Source: an uncultured Paracoccaceae bacterium (GTDB lineage Bacteria; Pseudomonadota; Alphaproteobacteria; Rhodobacterales; Rhodobacteraceae). From it: DNA of 64,000 nt. Both the position numbers and the translations under genes were made by a program. This document shows, one piece after another, positions 9,261-18,872 of this stretch. The stretch covers positions 1-64,000 of the forward strand of contig CALICM010000002.1 of assembly GCA_938049225.1 (NCBI GenBank). Direction: 5' to 3'. The notes under the pieces were generated by a model. The model was not told where the DNA came from, did no database searches, and saw only the letters and a list, made by a program, of their open reading frames with translations. The number at the start of each line of letters is the position of its first letter. Position 1 is the stretch's first letter.

Positions 9261-9698
9261 ATGGAGCCGGATCAAAAACTTAAACTTGCTCAGCAGTTTC
9301 TCGCGGCCTTGCCGCATGCGGTCGATTTGGGCATGCGGGTCGAAGCGGTGGGCGAGGGATCGGCCGCCATGGCTATCGACTATGACCCCCGATTTATCTG
9401 CGACCCGGCAACCGGCGTTTTGGCCGGTGGCGTGATCACGGCGCTGTTGGATACATGTTCGGGAACTGCCGTGATGGCACACCCAAATAAGCCGGGGGGG
9501 ACGGCAACTTTGGATTTGAGGATCGATTACATGCGACCAGCCACCCCAGGCAAGACAGTGCATGCCCAGGCCGAGTGCTATCGCCTGACCCGGTCGGTGG
9601 CTTTTGTGCGGGCTTCGGCCTGGACCGACGATCCGGATAGTCCGGTGGCAGCGGCGGCAGGGGCCTTTACCATCGAGCCGCAGCGAAAGGATTTCTGA
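9261..9698 (+). CDS. PaaI-like thioesterase (hotdog fold)
   Basis: This 145-residue hotdog-fold protein begins [14 protein letters not shown]. The acyl-CoA thioesterase core is visible as [20 protein letters not shown], where the segment around the central helix normally carries the catalytic Asp/Glu, followed by [21 protein letters not shown]. The ATG at 9261 is chosen because it gives the usual family length. A longer frame from TTG at 9144 is open but adds unrelated residues. The stop overlaps the start of a second hotdog gene, and the two may form a heteromeric thioesterase. The substrate is unknown. Confidence 0.88.
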   Translation: MEPDQKLKLAQQFLAALPHAVDLGMRVEAVGEGSAAMAIDYDPRFICDPATGVLAGGVITALLDTCSGTAVMAHPNKPGGTATLDLRIDYMRPATPGKTVHAQAECYRLTRSVAFVRASAWTDDPDSPVAAAAGAFTIEPQRKDF

Positions 9699-10201
9699 TG
9701 CCCCGGCCCGAGCCTGTGCATATCGTCAAGGACCGGCGCGAGAAGGCGCTGCGCGGCCTGGTGGATGCTGTGCCCTATGCGCGGCATCTGGGCGTCACAT
9801 TCGAGCGGCGCGGCGATGAGTTGACGGCGATCTTGAATTATTCAGACCGGCTGATCGGCAACCCGATACTGCCCGCGCTGCATGGCGGTGCGATTGGCGC
9901 GTTCCTCGAGATTTCCGCACATGTGGAATTGAGTTGGGGCATGGTCTGGCAGATGATGGAGGATGGCGGCGACGGGGCGGCGGCTATTGAGGCGGGACAG
10001 TACCCCGGGATGCCTAAGACGATCGATTTCACGGTCGATTATTTACGCTCGGGCCTGCCGCGCGATGCCTATGCGCGGGCGCAGGTGAACCGGGCTGGGC
10101 GGCGCTATGCCTCGGTTCGTGTCGAGGCTTGGCAGGACAACCGCGATCGGCTGTTTGCGGCAGCCACCGGGCATTTTCTGATGCCCAAGCGGGATGGCTG
10201 A
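9698..10201 (+). CDS. PaaI-like thioesterase (second hotdog protein)
   Basis: This 167-residue hotdog protein contains NPILPALHGGAIGAFLEISAHVEL and TIDFTVDYLRSGLPRDAYARAQV, the same two core segments as its upstream neighbour. The start codon overlaps the neighbour's stop (TGATG). Compared with typical PaaI proteins, the central HGG is retained, but the following acidic residue sits in GAFLEIS. The two proteins are divergent paralogs rather than a recent duplication. The MATE exporter gene begins inside its 3' end. Confidence 0.86.
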   Translation: MPRPEPVHIVKDRREKALRGLVDAVPYARHLGVTFERRGDELTAILNYSDRLIGNPILPALHGGAIGAFLEISAHVELSWGMVWQMMEDGGDGAAAIEAGQYPGMPKTIDFTVDYLRSGLPRDAYARAQVNRAGRRYASVRVEAWQDNRDRLFAAATGHFLMPKRDG

Positions 10202-11528
10202 GGCCGCAAACCCAGCGCAAGCCCCGATCACACACCGGCGGATCCTGACCATTGCGGGGCCGATTGTGCTGTCGAACGCGACGGTGCCGATTTTGGGCGC
10301 GGTGGACACGGGCGTGGTGGGGCAGATGGGGCTGGCCGCGCCGATTGGGGCCGTGGGGCTGGGCGCGATTGTGCTGGCGGCGATCTATTGGATCTACGGC
10401 TTTTTGCGGATGGGCACCACGGGGTTGGTGGCTCAAGCGCGCGGCGCGGGCGATGCGCCCGAAAGCGGCGCGATCCTGATGCGTGCGTTGATGATCGGCG
10501 CGGCGGGCGGGCTGTTATATGTCGTGCTGCAGTGGCCGATCTTTGCGCTGGCGTTTCACTTGGCGCCGGGATCGGCGGACGTTGAGGGTCTGGCCCGGAC
10601 CTATATGCAAATCCGCATTTGGGGGGCGCCCGCGACCATCGCGCTTTACGCGGTGACCGGATGGTTGATCGCGATGGAGCGCACTCGGGGTGTATTGGTC
10701 CTGCAGCTGTGGATGAACGGGCTGAACATCGCCTTGGATCTGTGGTTCGTGCTGGGGCTGGGGTGGGGGGTTGGCGGCGTTGCCGTGGCGACGCTTTGCG
10801 CCGAATGGACCGGACTGGCGTTGGGGCTGTGGCTGTGCCGCGATGCCTTTGCCGGGGACCAATGGCGGGATTGGGTGCGGGTGTTCAATCGCGCGAAAAT
10901 CCGCCGGATGATGGCGGTAAACGGCGATATCATGATCCGGTCGATCCTGTTGCAGGGCAGTTTCACCACCTTTCTGTTTCTGGGCGCGGATCTGGGCGAT
11001 GTGACCCTGGCGGCCAACCAGGTGTTGATCCAGTTTTTAGAGATCACCGCTTATGCCTTGGACGGCTTCGCCTTTTCGGCCGAGGCTTTGGTGGGATCCG
11101 CGATGGGTGCGCGCGACCGGTTGGCGCTGCGACGGTCGGCTTGGATGTCGTCGTTGTGGGGGATGGGCCTGGCGGTGCCTTTGGGTTTGGCGTTTTGGGC
11201 CGGGGGCCCTTGGCTGATCGATCTGATGGCCAAGGCACCCGAGGTGCAGGCCGCGGCGCGGGTGTATCTGCCCTGGGTTGCCTTGGCGCCGGTGATCGGT
11301 GGGGCCTCGTGGATGTTGGACGGGATTTTCATTGGCGCGACGCGGACGCGCGAGATGCGCAATGCGATGCTGATCTCGGTCGGGATCTATATCTTGGCGC
11401 TGTTGGTGTTGGTGCCTGAGCTTGGGAACCACGGGTTGTGGGCCGCGCTAATGGTGTTGAACATCGCGCGCGGGGTGACACTGGGAATGCGATACCCGGC
11501 TTTGGAGCGGGCGGCGTCCGCTGCTTAG
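10194..11528 (+). CDS. MATE-family efflux transporter (DinF-like)
   Basis: This 444-residue polytopic membrane protein should have twelve membrane helices in two halves. The N-terminal ILTIAGPIVLSNATVPILG is a typical MATE entry helix, and repeated motifs such as AALVGSAMGA-like EALVGSAMGARDR occur in the second half. MATE proteins export drugs or metabolites in exchange for Na+ or H+. Its start overlaps the upstream thioesterase by 8 bp, so the three genes form one operon that ends at the terminator at 11558-11586. The substrate is unknown. Confidence 0.92.
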   Translation: MAEAANPAQAPITHRRILTIAGPIVLSNATVPILGAVDTGVVGQMGLAAPIGAVGLGAIVLAAIYWIYGFLRMGTTGLVAQARGAGDAPESGAILMRALMIGAAGGLLYVVLQWPIFALAFHLAPGSADVEGLARTYMQIRIWGAPATIALYAVTGWLIAMERTRGVLVLQLWMNGLNIALDLWFVLGLGWGVGGVAVATLCAEWTGLALGLWLCRDAFAGDQWRDWVRVFNRAKIRRMMAVNGDIMIRSILLQGSFTTFLFLGADLGDVTLAANQVLIQFLEITAYALDGFAFSAEALVGSAMGARDRLALRRSAWMSSLWGMGLAVPLGLAFWAGGPWLIDLMAKAPEVQAAARVYLPWVALAPVIGGASWMLDGIFIGATRTREMRNAMLISVGIYILALLVLVPELGNHGLWAALMVLNIARGVTLGMRYPALERAASAA

Positions 11529-11557
11529 CGGAGGCGCTGGCGCGCCGAGTTTACCCT

Positions 11558-11586
11558 CCCCAATCCCGCGGAATGCGGGATTGGGG
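11558..11586. terminator. Strong bidirectional terminator between MATE gene and pyrD
   Basis: CCCCAATCCCGC-GGAAT-GCGGGATTGGGG is a perfect 12-bp stem with a 5-nt loop. It lies between two convergent genes, 30 bp after the MATE stop and 115 bp beyond the pyrD stop, so it can end transcripts from either side. Confidence 0.75.
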
Positions 11587-11701
11587 CTGTGGCGCTTTTG
11601 GAGGGCGAGGTTTGGGTTCTGTCGATGTTGGGTTTGGGGCGGACGTGGTCGGATATGCTGGGGAAGCCCCGCAAGGCGAGGCATTGCCAAGCGCCGACGA
11701 C

Positions 11702-12736
11702 TCACCTGCTGGGGGTCAGATCGGCGAGGGTCAGGTTTTGGGTGGCAAGGTGCTGATCGAGCTGCGTGGCCAGTCGGTCGACCAGGCCGAGGCCATGGTA
11801 AACGAGAGCTGAATAAAGCTGGACAGCGCTGGCACCAGCTTTGAATTTTTCAAGGACATGGTCGAGGGTGCAGACGCCGCCGACGCCGATCAGCGGCAGG
11901 GCTGTGCGGGCGGAAAGGTCGCGCAGGATCTGGGTGGACTTGTCAAACAGCGGCGCGCCCGATAGACCGCCTTTCTCGCGCGCGTGACGGCTTTTGAGGG
12001 TCGGACGGTCGAGGGTGGTGTTGGTCGCGATGAGACCCGCGAGTTGGGCGGCTTCGGCCTGGGCCACAATGGCGTCGAGGGCGGCCAGATCCAGGTCGGG
12101 GGCGATTTTCAGGAAGAGCGGCACGGGCGTGGCGAGGGTTTGGTTGGCCCCTTGCGTGTGATGCAGAACGGCACGCAGGGCCTCGGCGCCTTGCAGGTCG
12201 CGCAGCCGCTCGGTGTTGGGCGAGGAGACGTTTATCGTGGCAAAATCGATATGGGCGCCGCAATGGGCAAGGACTGTGGCGTAGTCAGCAGCGCGATCCG
12301 CGCTGTCTTTGTTGGCCCCGAGGTTCAAGCCCAGGGTGCCCCGCTTTGGGCGTTGCGCCAGGCGTTTGGCGACCGCCACCATCCCGTCGTTGTTAAAGCC
12401 AAAACGGTTGATAACCGCTTGATCCTCGGCCAGGCGAAAAAGCCGGGGTTTGGGGTTGCCGGGCTGCGGGCGGGGTGTGACGGCGCCAACCTCGACAAAG
12501 CCGAAACCTGAGGACATCAGGCTGCCCAGCGCTTCGGCGTTTTTGTCGAAGCCTGCGGCGAGGCCGATGGGGTTTTTGAGGGTAAGCCCCGCGATTTTGC
12601 TCTCCAGCCGTGGGCGGAGGCGTAGGGGCGGCAAGGGGGCCATGCCGGTTTTGAGTGCTACGATGGCCAGCGTATGCGCGCGCTCGGGGTCCATGCGGCG
12701 CAGGGCTGCGAGGGTTGCGCGTTCCAGCAGGCTCAC
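11702..12736 (-). CDS. pyrD: Dihydroorotate dehydrogenase (quinone-dependent, class 2)
   Basis: This 344-residue FMN enzyme should oxidise dihydroorotate to orotate in pyrimidine synthesis and feed electrons to quinone at the membrane. Visible motifs are [31 protein letters not shown] (with the class 2 catalytic serine region), [15 protein letters not shown] and LIGVGGV. An N-terminal helical extension typical of class 2 is present. The GTG start at 12736 is chosen because it overlaps the stop of the upstream gene as GTGA. An upstream extension in the same frame has no family similarity. Confidence 0.95.
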   Translation of the reverse strand: MSLLERATLAALRRMDPERAHTLAIVALKTGMAPLPPLRLRPRLESKIAGLTLKNPIGLAAGFDKNAEALGSLMSSGFGFVEVGAVTPRPQPGNPKPRLFRLAEDQAVINRFGFNNDGMVAVAKRLAQRPKRGTLGLNLGANKDSADRAADYATVLAHCGAHIDFATINVSSPNTERLRDLQGAEALRAVLHHTQGANQTLATPVPLFLKIAPDLDLAALDAIVAQAEAAQLAGLIATNTTLDRPTLKSRHAREKGGLSGAPLFDKSTQILRDLSARTALPLIGVGGVCTLDHVLEKFKAGASAVQLYSALVYHGLGLVDRLATQLDQHLATQNLTLADLTPSR

Positions 12737-13065
12737 AACAGGTCGGTGAAGTCGTGCTGGCCGCTGACCAGCGGCAGGGGTTTGGCCCAAAGGACATCGG
12801 CGGCTTTGAGGGGGCGGTAGAGGTGGGGGAATTTGGCGCCGCCACGCGACACCTCCCACTTCAGGGGGGCAAGAGTGTCGGCCTCGAGCGCCAGCAACAT
12901 CAGCCCCTCTTGCCCGGCGAAATGTTTGGCGGCGGTCCCGGCGACCTGATCCGCGGTCGAGAAATGGATATAACCATCCGTCACGTCGATAGGCGCGCCG
13001 GTGGTTTCGCCCTTGGCGGCGAAATCGGCGTATTCAGGGCCGCGAAAGATCTTGTAAATCAACAT
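12733..13065 (-). CDS. DUF952-family protein
   Basis: This protein of about 110 residues begins [15 protein letters not shown]. It contains the conserved DUF952 stretch [25 protein letters not shown] and an aspartate-rich pattern ending [14 protein letters not shown]. The family is cytosolic, uncharacterised and often located beside pyrD in alphaproteobacteria. The start at 13065 matches family length. An alternative ATG at 13083 would add six residues. The stop overlaps pyrD by four bases. Confidence 0.88.
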   Translation of the reverse strand: MLIYKIFRGPEYADFAAKGETTGAPIDVTDGYIHFSTADQVAGTAAKHFAGQEGLMLLALEADTLAPLKWEVSRGGAKFPHLYRPLKAADVLWAKPLPLVSGQHDFTDLL

Positions 13066-13096
13066 GGGCCGGTGATGCGGCAAGCGACGCGCAGCG

Positions 13097-14023
13097 TCAA
13101 CCCTGTGGGGTCATCGCAGGGCGCGCCTTGCCGCGTTCCAAGCCCAATTGACGCTCGCGCCAGATGATAAAGAGCCCCGCGAGGACCACCAAGCCCGCGC
13201 CAATCAGGGTCCGGCCGGTCGGCACCTCGTCGAAGGCGACATAGCCGATGGCGATCGCCATGATCATTGAAACGTATTCGAAGGGCGCGACAACAGAAGT
13301 TGGCGCGAAACGGTAGCTGGAGGTCAACAAGATCTGACCCAGCCCCCCCAGCAGACCGGCGGCAATCAGCAGTGCCAGGGTGCTTGGGGCAGGCCAGACC
13401 CAGCCGAAGGGCAGCGTGAGAAGTGAGAGAATGGTGGTTGTGATCGAGAAGTAGAAGACGATTGCCGCGGTGGTCTCGACCTTGACCAGCTTGCGGATAA
13501 AGACCTGCGCGAGCGCCACCAGGATGGCGCCCATCAGGGCCATCATCGCGCCCAGTGTTTCCCATTGACTGGCGCTCTCGATGCTGGTGACCGACAGGCG
13601 CGGTGAGAGGACGATGACCACGCCGATCAGACCCAAAAGAACGGCGGTGAGACGGAAGAGGCGGACCTCCTCGCCCAGGAACATCGCGGCGAAGATCACG
13701 ATCAATAGGGGTGCGGCATAGCCGATGGCGGTGACCTCGGGCAGGGGCAGGAGGCCGAGAGCGGTAAATCCGCAGGCCATGGCGGCGCCCCCAACAAGGC
13801 CGCGCCAAAGATGGCCCATTGGGTTCTTGGTGCTCAGCCCATGGGCCAAGTCATGCTGCCAGACCAGCCAGGCCAGGATCACGGGGATCGCGAAGAACGA
13901 GCGGAAAAACACCGCTTGCCCCGGTGGGATCCCATCGGCCGCGACGGATTTCACGCAGGTCGCCATGGCCATGAAAACCGCGACAGAGAGGATCTTGAGG
14001 CCGATGCCGCGCAGCGGGTTCAT
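13097..14023 (-). CDS. EamA/DMT-family transporter
   Basis: This 308-residue protein should have ten membrane helices made of two EamA repeats. The first repeat opens with RGIGLKILSVAVFMAMATCVKS and contains VFFRSFFAIPVILAWL, and the second repeat begins near MMALMGAILVALAQVFI. Family members export or import amino acids, nucleosides or metabolites. The start MNPLRGIG at 14023 is chosen because the upstream frame continuation has no membrane character. The substrate cannot be read from sequence. Confidence 0.9.
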   Translation of the reverse strand: MNPLRGIGLKILSVAVFMAMATCVKSVAADGIPPGQAVFFRSFFAIPVILAWLVWQHDLAHGLSTKNPMGHLWRGLVGGAAMACGFTALGLLPLPEVTAIGYAAPLLIVIFAAMFLGEEVRLFRLTAVLLGLIGVVIVLSPRLSVTSIESASQWETLGAMMALMGAILVALAQVFIRKLVKVETTAAIVFYFSITTTILSLLTLPFGWVWPAPSTLALLIAAGLLGGLGQILLTSSYRFAPTSVVAPFEYVSMIMAIAIGYVAFDEVPTGRTLIGAGLVVLAGLFIIWRERQLGLERGKARPAMTPQG

Positions 14024-14233
14024 GGTGCAGTTTCCAGGTTTGGCATGCGTCTGGTTGATGTTTGGCGAGACGGCCGACCGGAGCACCATAGCGGGGGCAG
14101 GGGCCCAGGGGAACTGCCCGCTTCGCATGGCCGCGATGTGCTGGGCGCAGGGCTGTGGAGACCATCAAGTATCGATTGCTGTTCCGAGAAAGCAGCGCCG
14201 GACGTTACCCCCTGCCGCAATGCGCCAGCGCCT

Positions 14234-15442
14234 TCAGGTCGCGCAGAACCGCCCCGCCGCCTCGCCCGTGGCGAAGGCGGTTCCCATGACGCGGATCGAA
14301 GCATAGGCAAGGCTGTCGGCGCCGATGACCCGTCCTGCATAGCATAGGTTGTCGATACCCTTTGCCCTGAGGCAATCTATCGGGATGTCGGCATAGCCAT
14401 CCCCACCGATGGATTTGTAGACCGGTTTGCCGGCTACGCTGTGATCCTCGATGGGCCAAGCGGCCCGCGCCACACCATCGGGTCTTTGACGTCCCGTCAG
14501 CAGATCATCTGCGGTCAACTCGTAACGGGCCGGAGGATGCCGACTTTCCCGAATTCCGATCTGGGGGCCCGATTGAACAAGATAGGCGTCTTCGAAACCC
14601 GGAACGTGTTGCCGTAAAACCTCGACATAGTCATGTGCGGCGGCGCGGGCGGCTTGCTCGGCCCTGGTGTAGCTTTCTGAGCTGAGATCCGCCATCGCGT
14701 GATCGAACATCATCCACCACAGATCGCCGCTGATCGGAACCTCGGCATAGATGCCGCCGTCGGTGCGTCCCGTTGGAAAGTCACCTGTTTTATTATAGTG
14801 ATCAAATGCCGCGATGATGGCGTTTCGATCGAGTGGTACCGCCCGGTTTCGCCCGCCGATCCGAATGGGCGCGGAGATGGCCTGAAGGTGGCCTGCCTCG
14901 TTCCCAACCCGGCAATCCAGCCCGGCCAAAAGCGCAAGATTTGCATCACCGGTCGCATCGACAAAGGCCTCGGCTGCTACGCGCCTGCGGCCTTCCATCC
15001 CCGCAAGGGTCACGCTTTGCAGGCGGTTCGCGGTGCGGGTGACCGCCGCCACGCGTGTGTGCAACAATACGCTCACACCATGTTTCATGAGAACACGGTC
15101 AAGGGCCAGTTTCACCGCCTCGGGCTCGAGCAGGATAATCCAGTTGGCGGTTGTCGGGGATTGAAACGGGTCGCAATCCAGGCCCAGCAGGCGCAATTCG
15201 TCCAGCACCAGGTCCGCGACACCGCCGACGGCCTTGATCGGCTCTGGTCCCTGTTGGAATAAACCGCAATAGGCCAAAACTTGGGCGTTGGTCGCGGCCC
15301 CGCCCAGAAACCCGTATTTCTCGACCAACAGCACCTTGGCACCCGCCCGAGCCGCCCCAAGAGCGGCGCCAACGCCGCCCGCCCCGCCGCCCGCGACGAT
15401 GACATCATAGTCGCTTTCGGCTTTGCGGATCACGTTCGCCAA
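14234..15442 (-). CDS. FAD-dependent oxidoreductase
   Basis: This 402-residue flavoprotein has an N-terminal dinucleotide motif DVIVAGGGAGGVGAALGAARAGAKVLLVE, then KYGFLGGAATNAQ, FVDATGDANLALLAG in the middle and a C-terminal FAD contact region NLCYAGRVIGADSLAYASIRVMG. This is the FAD-dependent oxidoreductase family often annotated near uptake systems for carboxylates or aromatic acids. It is the last gene of an operon with an ABC importer and overlaps the permease gene by 13 bp. It probably oxidises the imported compound, but the substrate is not known. Confidence 0.9.
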   Translation of the reverse strand: MANVIRKAESDYDVIVAGGGAGGVGAALGAARAGAKVLLVEKYGFLGGAATNAQVLAYCGLFQQGPEPIKAVGGVADLVLDELRLLGLDCDPFQSPTTANWIILLEPEAVKLALDRVLMKHGVSVLLHTRVAAVTRTANRLQSVTLAGMEGRRRVAAEAFVDATGDANLALLAGLDCRVGNEAGHLQAISAPIRIGGRNRAVPLDRNAIIAAFDHYNKTGDFPTGRTDGGIYAEVPISGDLWWMMFDHAMADLSSESYTRAEQAARAAAHDYVEVLRQHVPGFEDAYLVQSGPQIGIRESRHPPARYELTADDLLTGRQRPDGVARAAWPIEDHSVAGKPVYKSIGGDGYADIPIDCLRAKGIDNLCYAGRVIGADSLAYASIRVMGTAFATGEAAGRFCAT

Positions 15443-16254
15443 CCCAGAAGATATCGCTCAAGAAAGCCGATCACCGCGCTGACCAGTACGCCGAGCAACG
15501 ATAGGATCACCACCCCCGCGAAAAGCCGCTCGAGGTCGTATAGCGATCCAGCTTCGAGGATATAGGCGCCGATGCCGTATTGCGCGCCAAGCATTTCGGC
15601 GGCGACCAATAGGATGATCGCGATGGCCAGGCTGATCCGCAGGCCGGACAGGATCCCCGGCATCGCGCCGGGCAAAACGATTTTGCGGACAATCGATGTC
15701 CATGACAGGCCAAAGCTTTGGCCCATGCGGATCAGGCTGCGGTCGACATTATCGACCGCACCATAGGTGGCCACCACTGTGGGGGTGAATGTTCCAAAAG
15801 CGATCAGGGCGTATTTGGAGCCTTCGCCAATCCCGAACCAAATGACGAAAAGCGGCAGCAGGGCGATCTTGGGGATCGGAAAGATCGCGGCGACCAGCGG
15901 CACCAGTCCCGCGCGAACATGCGAAAAGAGGCCGATCATAATGCCCACAGCGACGCCCGTCAGCGCGCCCATCGTCGCACCAACCGCCAGCCGCGACAGC
16001 GAAGGGGCGAGGTGTTTGAACAGCAAACCGGACTCGTACAATTCGACAAAGGTCGCCAGAACGTCCGAGGGTTTTGGAAGCGTCAGCGAGGAAATCCAAC
16101 CTGTCTGAGTTCCCCACTCGGCAAGGGCGATCAATGTGATGAAAACAAAGACGCCCACCCAGCGCATCGGTCGGGGGGCGAAGCCGCCGCCACGGAAACT
16201 GACGGCTTTGGCGGTCGCGGCTGGCAGGGTATCAGACATCCAAAAGCTCCCCAT
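15430..16254 (-). CDS. ABC transporter permease (SsuC/TauC-type)
   Basis: This 274-residue inner-membrane permease has about six helices and the cytoplasmic coupling-loop motif of binding-protein-dependent importers: SLSRLAVGATMGALTGVAVG, and later VLPGAMPGILSGLRISLAIA. It belongs to the nitrate/sulfonate/taurine (NitT/TauT) group. It overlaps the ATPase gene upstream and the oxidoreductase gene downstream, so the operon is translationally coupled. Confidence 0.93.
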   Translation of the reverse strand: MGSFWMSDTLPAATAKAVSFRGGGFAPRPMRWVGVFVFITLIALAEWGTQTGWISSLTLPKPSDVLATFVELYESGLLFKHLAPSLSRLAVGATMGALTGVAVGIMIGLFSHVRAGLVPLVAAIFPIPKIALLPLFVIWFGIGEGSKYALIAFGTFTPTVVATYGAVDNVDRSLIRMGQSFGLSWTSIVRKIVLPGAMPGILSGLRISLAIAIILLVAAEMLGAQYGIGAYILEAGSLYDLERLFAGVVILSLLGVLVSAVIGFLERYLLGWRT

Positions 16255-16999
16255 CTGCGGCGCGGGCTTCGTCCCGCATCAGCTGCCATAGATATTTTTG
16301 CTTGGCCTCGAGATCTGCATCCCCGAAGTGCCGGTCTTCAAGCGGCGTTTCGAGGTGCATAACCTCGCGGATTTGGCCGGGCCGGCGCGACAGAACGACG
16401 ATGGAATGGCCCAGGCGAACCGCCTCGGCCAGATTGTGCGTCACATAGACGGCGGTAAAGGGCGTGCGCGCCCAAAGACCGATAAGATCGTCCATCAACA
16501 GTTCGCGCGTTTGACTGTCGAGGGCCGACAAGGGCTCGTCCATCAGCATAACCGCTGGGTTGACGGCCAGCGCGCGGGCGATCGCCACCCGCTGTTTCAT
16601 GCCGCCTGAAAGCTGTTTCGGCAAAGCCTTGGCGAAATCGGTAAGTTTGGTTCGGGCCAGCACGTCATCGATGATCGCTTTGGCCTTGGCCCCACGGATG
16701 CCGTGATCTTCGAGCACCAACGAAATGTTGCCGGCCACACTGCGCCATGGCAGCAGCGCGAAGTCTTGGAAGATATACGTCAACGGGTTGAGCGAGGCCG
16801 TGGGCGGCGCCCCGATTTGCAGAACTCTGCCGGACTTCGGCCGCTCTAGCCCGCCAATGAACCGCAGTAGCGTGGATTTCCCGCAGCCAGAGGGGCCAAC
16901 AATACACACGATTTTGCCCGCGGGGATGTCCAAGGTGATGTCGCGCATGACCTCGAAATCATCATAGGCATGGCCGACACGCTCAAGGCGAATTTGCAT
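16232..16999 (-). CDS. ABC transporter ATP-binding protein (SsuB/TauB-type)
   Basis: This 255-residue ATPase has Walker A VGPSGCGKSTLL (about residues 34-45), Q-loop YIFQDFALLPWR, signature LSGGMKQRVAIARAL and Walker B AVMLMDEPLSALD with the H-loop VYVTHNLAEA. This is the NitT/TauT family ATPase profile. It overlaps the permease gene at 16232-16254. It is part of the uptake operon with the binding protein at 17061. Confidence 0.95.
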   Translation of the reverse strand: MQIRLERVGHAYDDFEVMRDITLDIPAGKIVCIVGPSGCGKSTLLRFIGGLERPKSGRVLQIGAPPTASLNPLTYIFQDFALLPWRSVAGNISLVLEDHGIRGAKAKAIIDDVLARTKLTDFAKALPKQLSGGMKQRVAIARALAVNPAVMLMDEPLSALDSQTRELLMDDLIGLWARTPFTAVYVTHNLAEAVRLGHSIVVLSRRPGQIREVMHLETPLEDRHFGDADLEAKQKYLWQLMRDEARAADGELLDV

Positions 17000-17060
17000 G
17001 AATGTCTATCCTAAGGGCTGGCGCGGCCCGCATCCAAATGGGCCCCGCCAGGGCGGTGAC

Positions 17061-18083
17061 TTAGGCGGTGATACTATCCACATAGGAGCCGTCTAAAATG
17101 GTCTCCATCGTGATGTCCGCATCAACCAGGTCTTGGGATTGGAACCATGCCAGTTGATCCTGGATCGAAGTCACGTTTAACGCCGCCCCTTCGTTCAGGC
17201 GCATGGTGCCATTGATGATCGATGGGGCGGCTTTGTCGCGCGGACGATCCGTGTAGACATATTTGTGGATCAGATCGACCATCTGGTCGATGCCTGCTTG
17301 ACCATCGGCCTGGTCGATCATGGTCGTGTTGTAGTCAGTCACCCCTTTGGAAAAGCCGCCCAGGAAGCTTTCAGTCATGCCGCGCTCGTCCCGCGCGTTC
17401 TCGGACGAGGTGAAGACGGTCGTGACCTGATAGTTGGGCAAATAATCCGCTACGCTGCCAATGATGTGCACGGCGCCTGACCCGGCCAGCGGTTTGGCGA
17501 TATGTGGGACGATCGACCATGCATCGATCTGACCGGATTTCAACGCGCCAACGATAGCCCCCACCTTTTGCAGCGGAATGAACGACAGATCCACGCCTTC
17601 GGCCGCCGCGATCTTTGAGCCCATGTAGTGGAACGACGAGCCCGCCGTGGTCATGCCAAATCGCTTGCCGCCCAAAGCGGCGGGCGTGGTCAGACCCGCC
17701 TGGAACGCGGCATCGGATGCCAGGATTTTCTGTCCGTCAATACCGGGTTCTTCGGACAAAGCGCCGCCGATCACTTTGACCGCGCCGCGTTGCGCAAGCG
17801 AAATCAAACCGCCGGACATGGCGGTCACTGCGTAATCGATATCGCCCGAGGCAATCGCGACCGCCATGGGCTGAGCCGCTTGAAAGAACACCAGTTCAAC
17901 GTCCAAGCCCGCGTCGCCGAAATAGCCGCGCTCTAGCGCAATAAAACTGGCCGCGTGCGAGGTGAAGGGCAGCGCGCCGATCTTGATCGCGCGATTTTGC
18001 GCGATGGCTGGCGCTGCCAATGTTGAGGCGACGGCGGTGCCACCCAGAAGCTTCAACGCCTTGCGGCGGTTTAAGTCGATCAT
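17061..18083 (-). CDS. ABC transporter substrate-binding protein (NMT1/SsuA-type)
   Basis: This 340-residue exported binding protein has a signal MIDLNRRKALKLLGGTAVASTLAAPAIAQ; the RRKALK core makes Tat export plausible. The mature part has the periplasmic binding-protein pattern of the NMT1/THI5-like group (FTSHAASFIALERGYF, AMSGGLISLAQRGAVKVIGG). The start at 18083 is preferred over in-frame ATGs at 18086 and 18104 because GGGAGG lies five to seven bases ahead of it. The ligand is unknown. The neighbouring FAD enzyme and the shikimate-dehydrogenase relic suggest a carboxylic or cyclic acid. Confidence 0.9.
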   Translation of the reverse strand: MIDLNRRKALKLLGGTAVASTLAAPAIAQNRAIKIGALPFTSHAASFIALERGYFGDAGLDVELVFFQAAQPMAVAIASGDIDYAVTAMSGGLISLAQRGAVKVIGGALSEEPGIDGQKILASDAAFQAGLTTPAALGGKRFGMTTAGSSFHYMGSKIAAAEGVDLSFIPLQKVGAIVGALKSGQIDAWSIVPHIAKPLAGSGAVHIIGSVADYLPNYQVTTVFTSSENARDERGMTESFLGGFSKGVTDYNTTMIDQADGQAGIDQMVDLIHKYVYTDRPRDKAAPSIINGTMRLNEGAALNVTSIQDQLAWFQSQDLVDADITMETILDGSYVDSITA

Positions 18084-18117
18084 CATTTCCTCCCTAGAGT
18101 TCATTGGTTTTGGCCCT

Positions 18118-18831
18118 TCAGGGCTCTGATTGTAACTCGGCCTCGATATCGTCTTGCAGCGTCGCCATGGCTGTTTGGGTATCGCGTTGCAAAACCGCCT
18201 GCAAAAGGGCGGCTTGCCGGGTTTTGCGACGGTCAAAGTCCAACTGACCTTCGCGTAACAAGGCCAAACGGAACCGCCTGGACTGGTTGAAGAATTTCGC
18301 CTGCAGGCCGATCAGCCGTGGGGATCCCGATGCCTCGATCAGCACTTCGGAGAAGGTTTTGCAGGCCTCGTCCCACTCAAGCGCGCGCAGATCATCGGGG
18401 TTTGCGGCGACGGCTTCTTCCGTTTTGCGCAACGCATGGTGGGCGGCCATGACACGTCCTTCCCACTGCACATCGCCATGCTGAAGCGCCAGTTCCAACC
18501 CAAGCTTTTCAATCTCGGATCGCACCAGGATAATATCGCGCAAATCCTCCTGCGTGGCCGAGGTGACGCGGAACCCGCGCTGGGCGGTCGCCTCGACCAG
18601 CCCTTCCGCGGACAACAGACGTAGTGTTTCGCGCATCGAATGGTTTGACCCACCATAGCGTGCCCGAAGCGCCTCGATCTTGAGTTTCTGGTCGGGCATC
18701 AGGGCCCCGAACGAGATGTCGCGGCGCAGCGCGGCGGCCAGCATTGCGACAATGGTCTCGTCTTCGGAGGGGCCGCGATTGAAGATCATATGATCCATCT
18801 TTTTAAAAATATTGGATATTTTTAACTTCAC
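18118..18831 (-). CDS. GntR-family regulator (FadR/FCD subfamily)
   Basis: This regulator of up to 237 residues has an N-terminal winged helix (LKIEALRARYGGSNHSMRETLRLLSAEGLV) and a helical FCD effector domain containing EWDEACKTFSEVLIEASGSPRL. The start is uncertain: GTG at 18831 has no clean ribosome site, and ATG at 18798 would leave the palindrome at 18803-18825 outside the gene. It is the first gene upstream of the ABC/FAD operon on the same strand and is the likely regulator of that operon. Confidence 0.9.
   Translation of the reverse strand: MKLKISNIFKKMDHMIFNRGPSEDETIVAMLAAALRRDISFGALMPDQKLKIEALRARYGGSNHSMRETLRLLSAEGLVEATAQRGFRVTSATQEDLRDIILVRSEIEKLGLELALQHGDVQWEGRVMAAHHALRKTEEAVAANPDDLRALEWDEACKTFSEVLIEASGSPRLIGLQAKFFNQSRRFRLALLREGQLDFDRRKTRQAALLQAVLQRDTQTAMATLQDDIEAELQSEP
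18803..18825. promoter_or_regulatory. Perfect 10-bp palindrome at the GntR start
   Basis: TTAAAAATAT-TGG-ATATTTTTAA is a perfect inverted repeat with a 3-nt centre. It lies in the divergent control region between the GntR gene and the shikimate-dehydrogenase relic. A-T-rich symmetrical sites of this kind are usual operators for GntR/FCD proteins, so autoregulation is likely. Confidence 0.65.
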
Positions 18832-18872
18832 TCCATAATGTGTGTCAACTGGCGTGTTTTGGAAGCGGTTGA

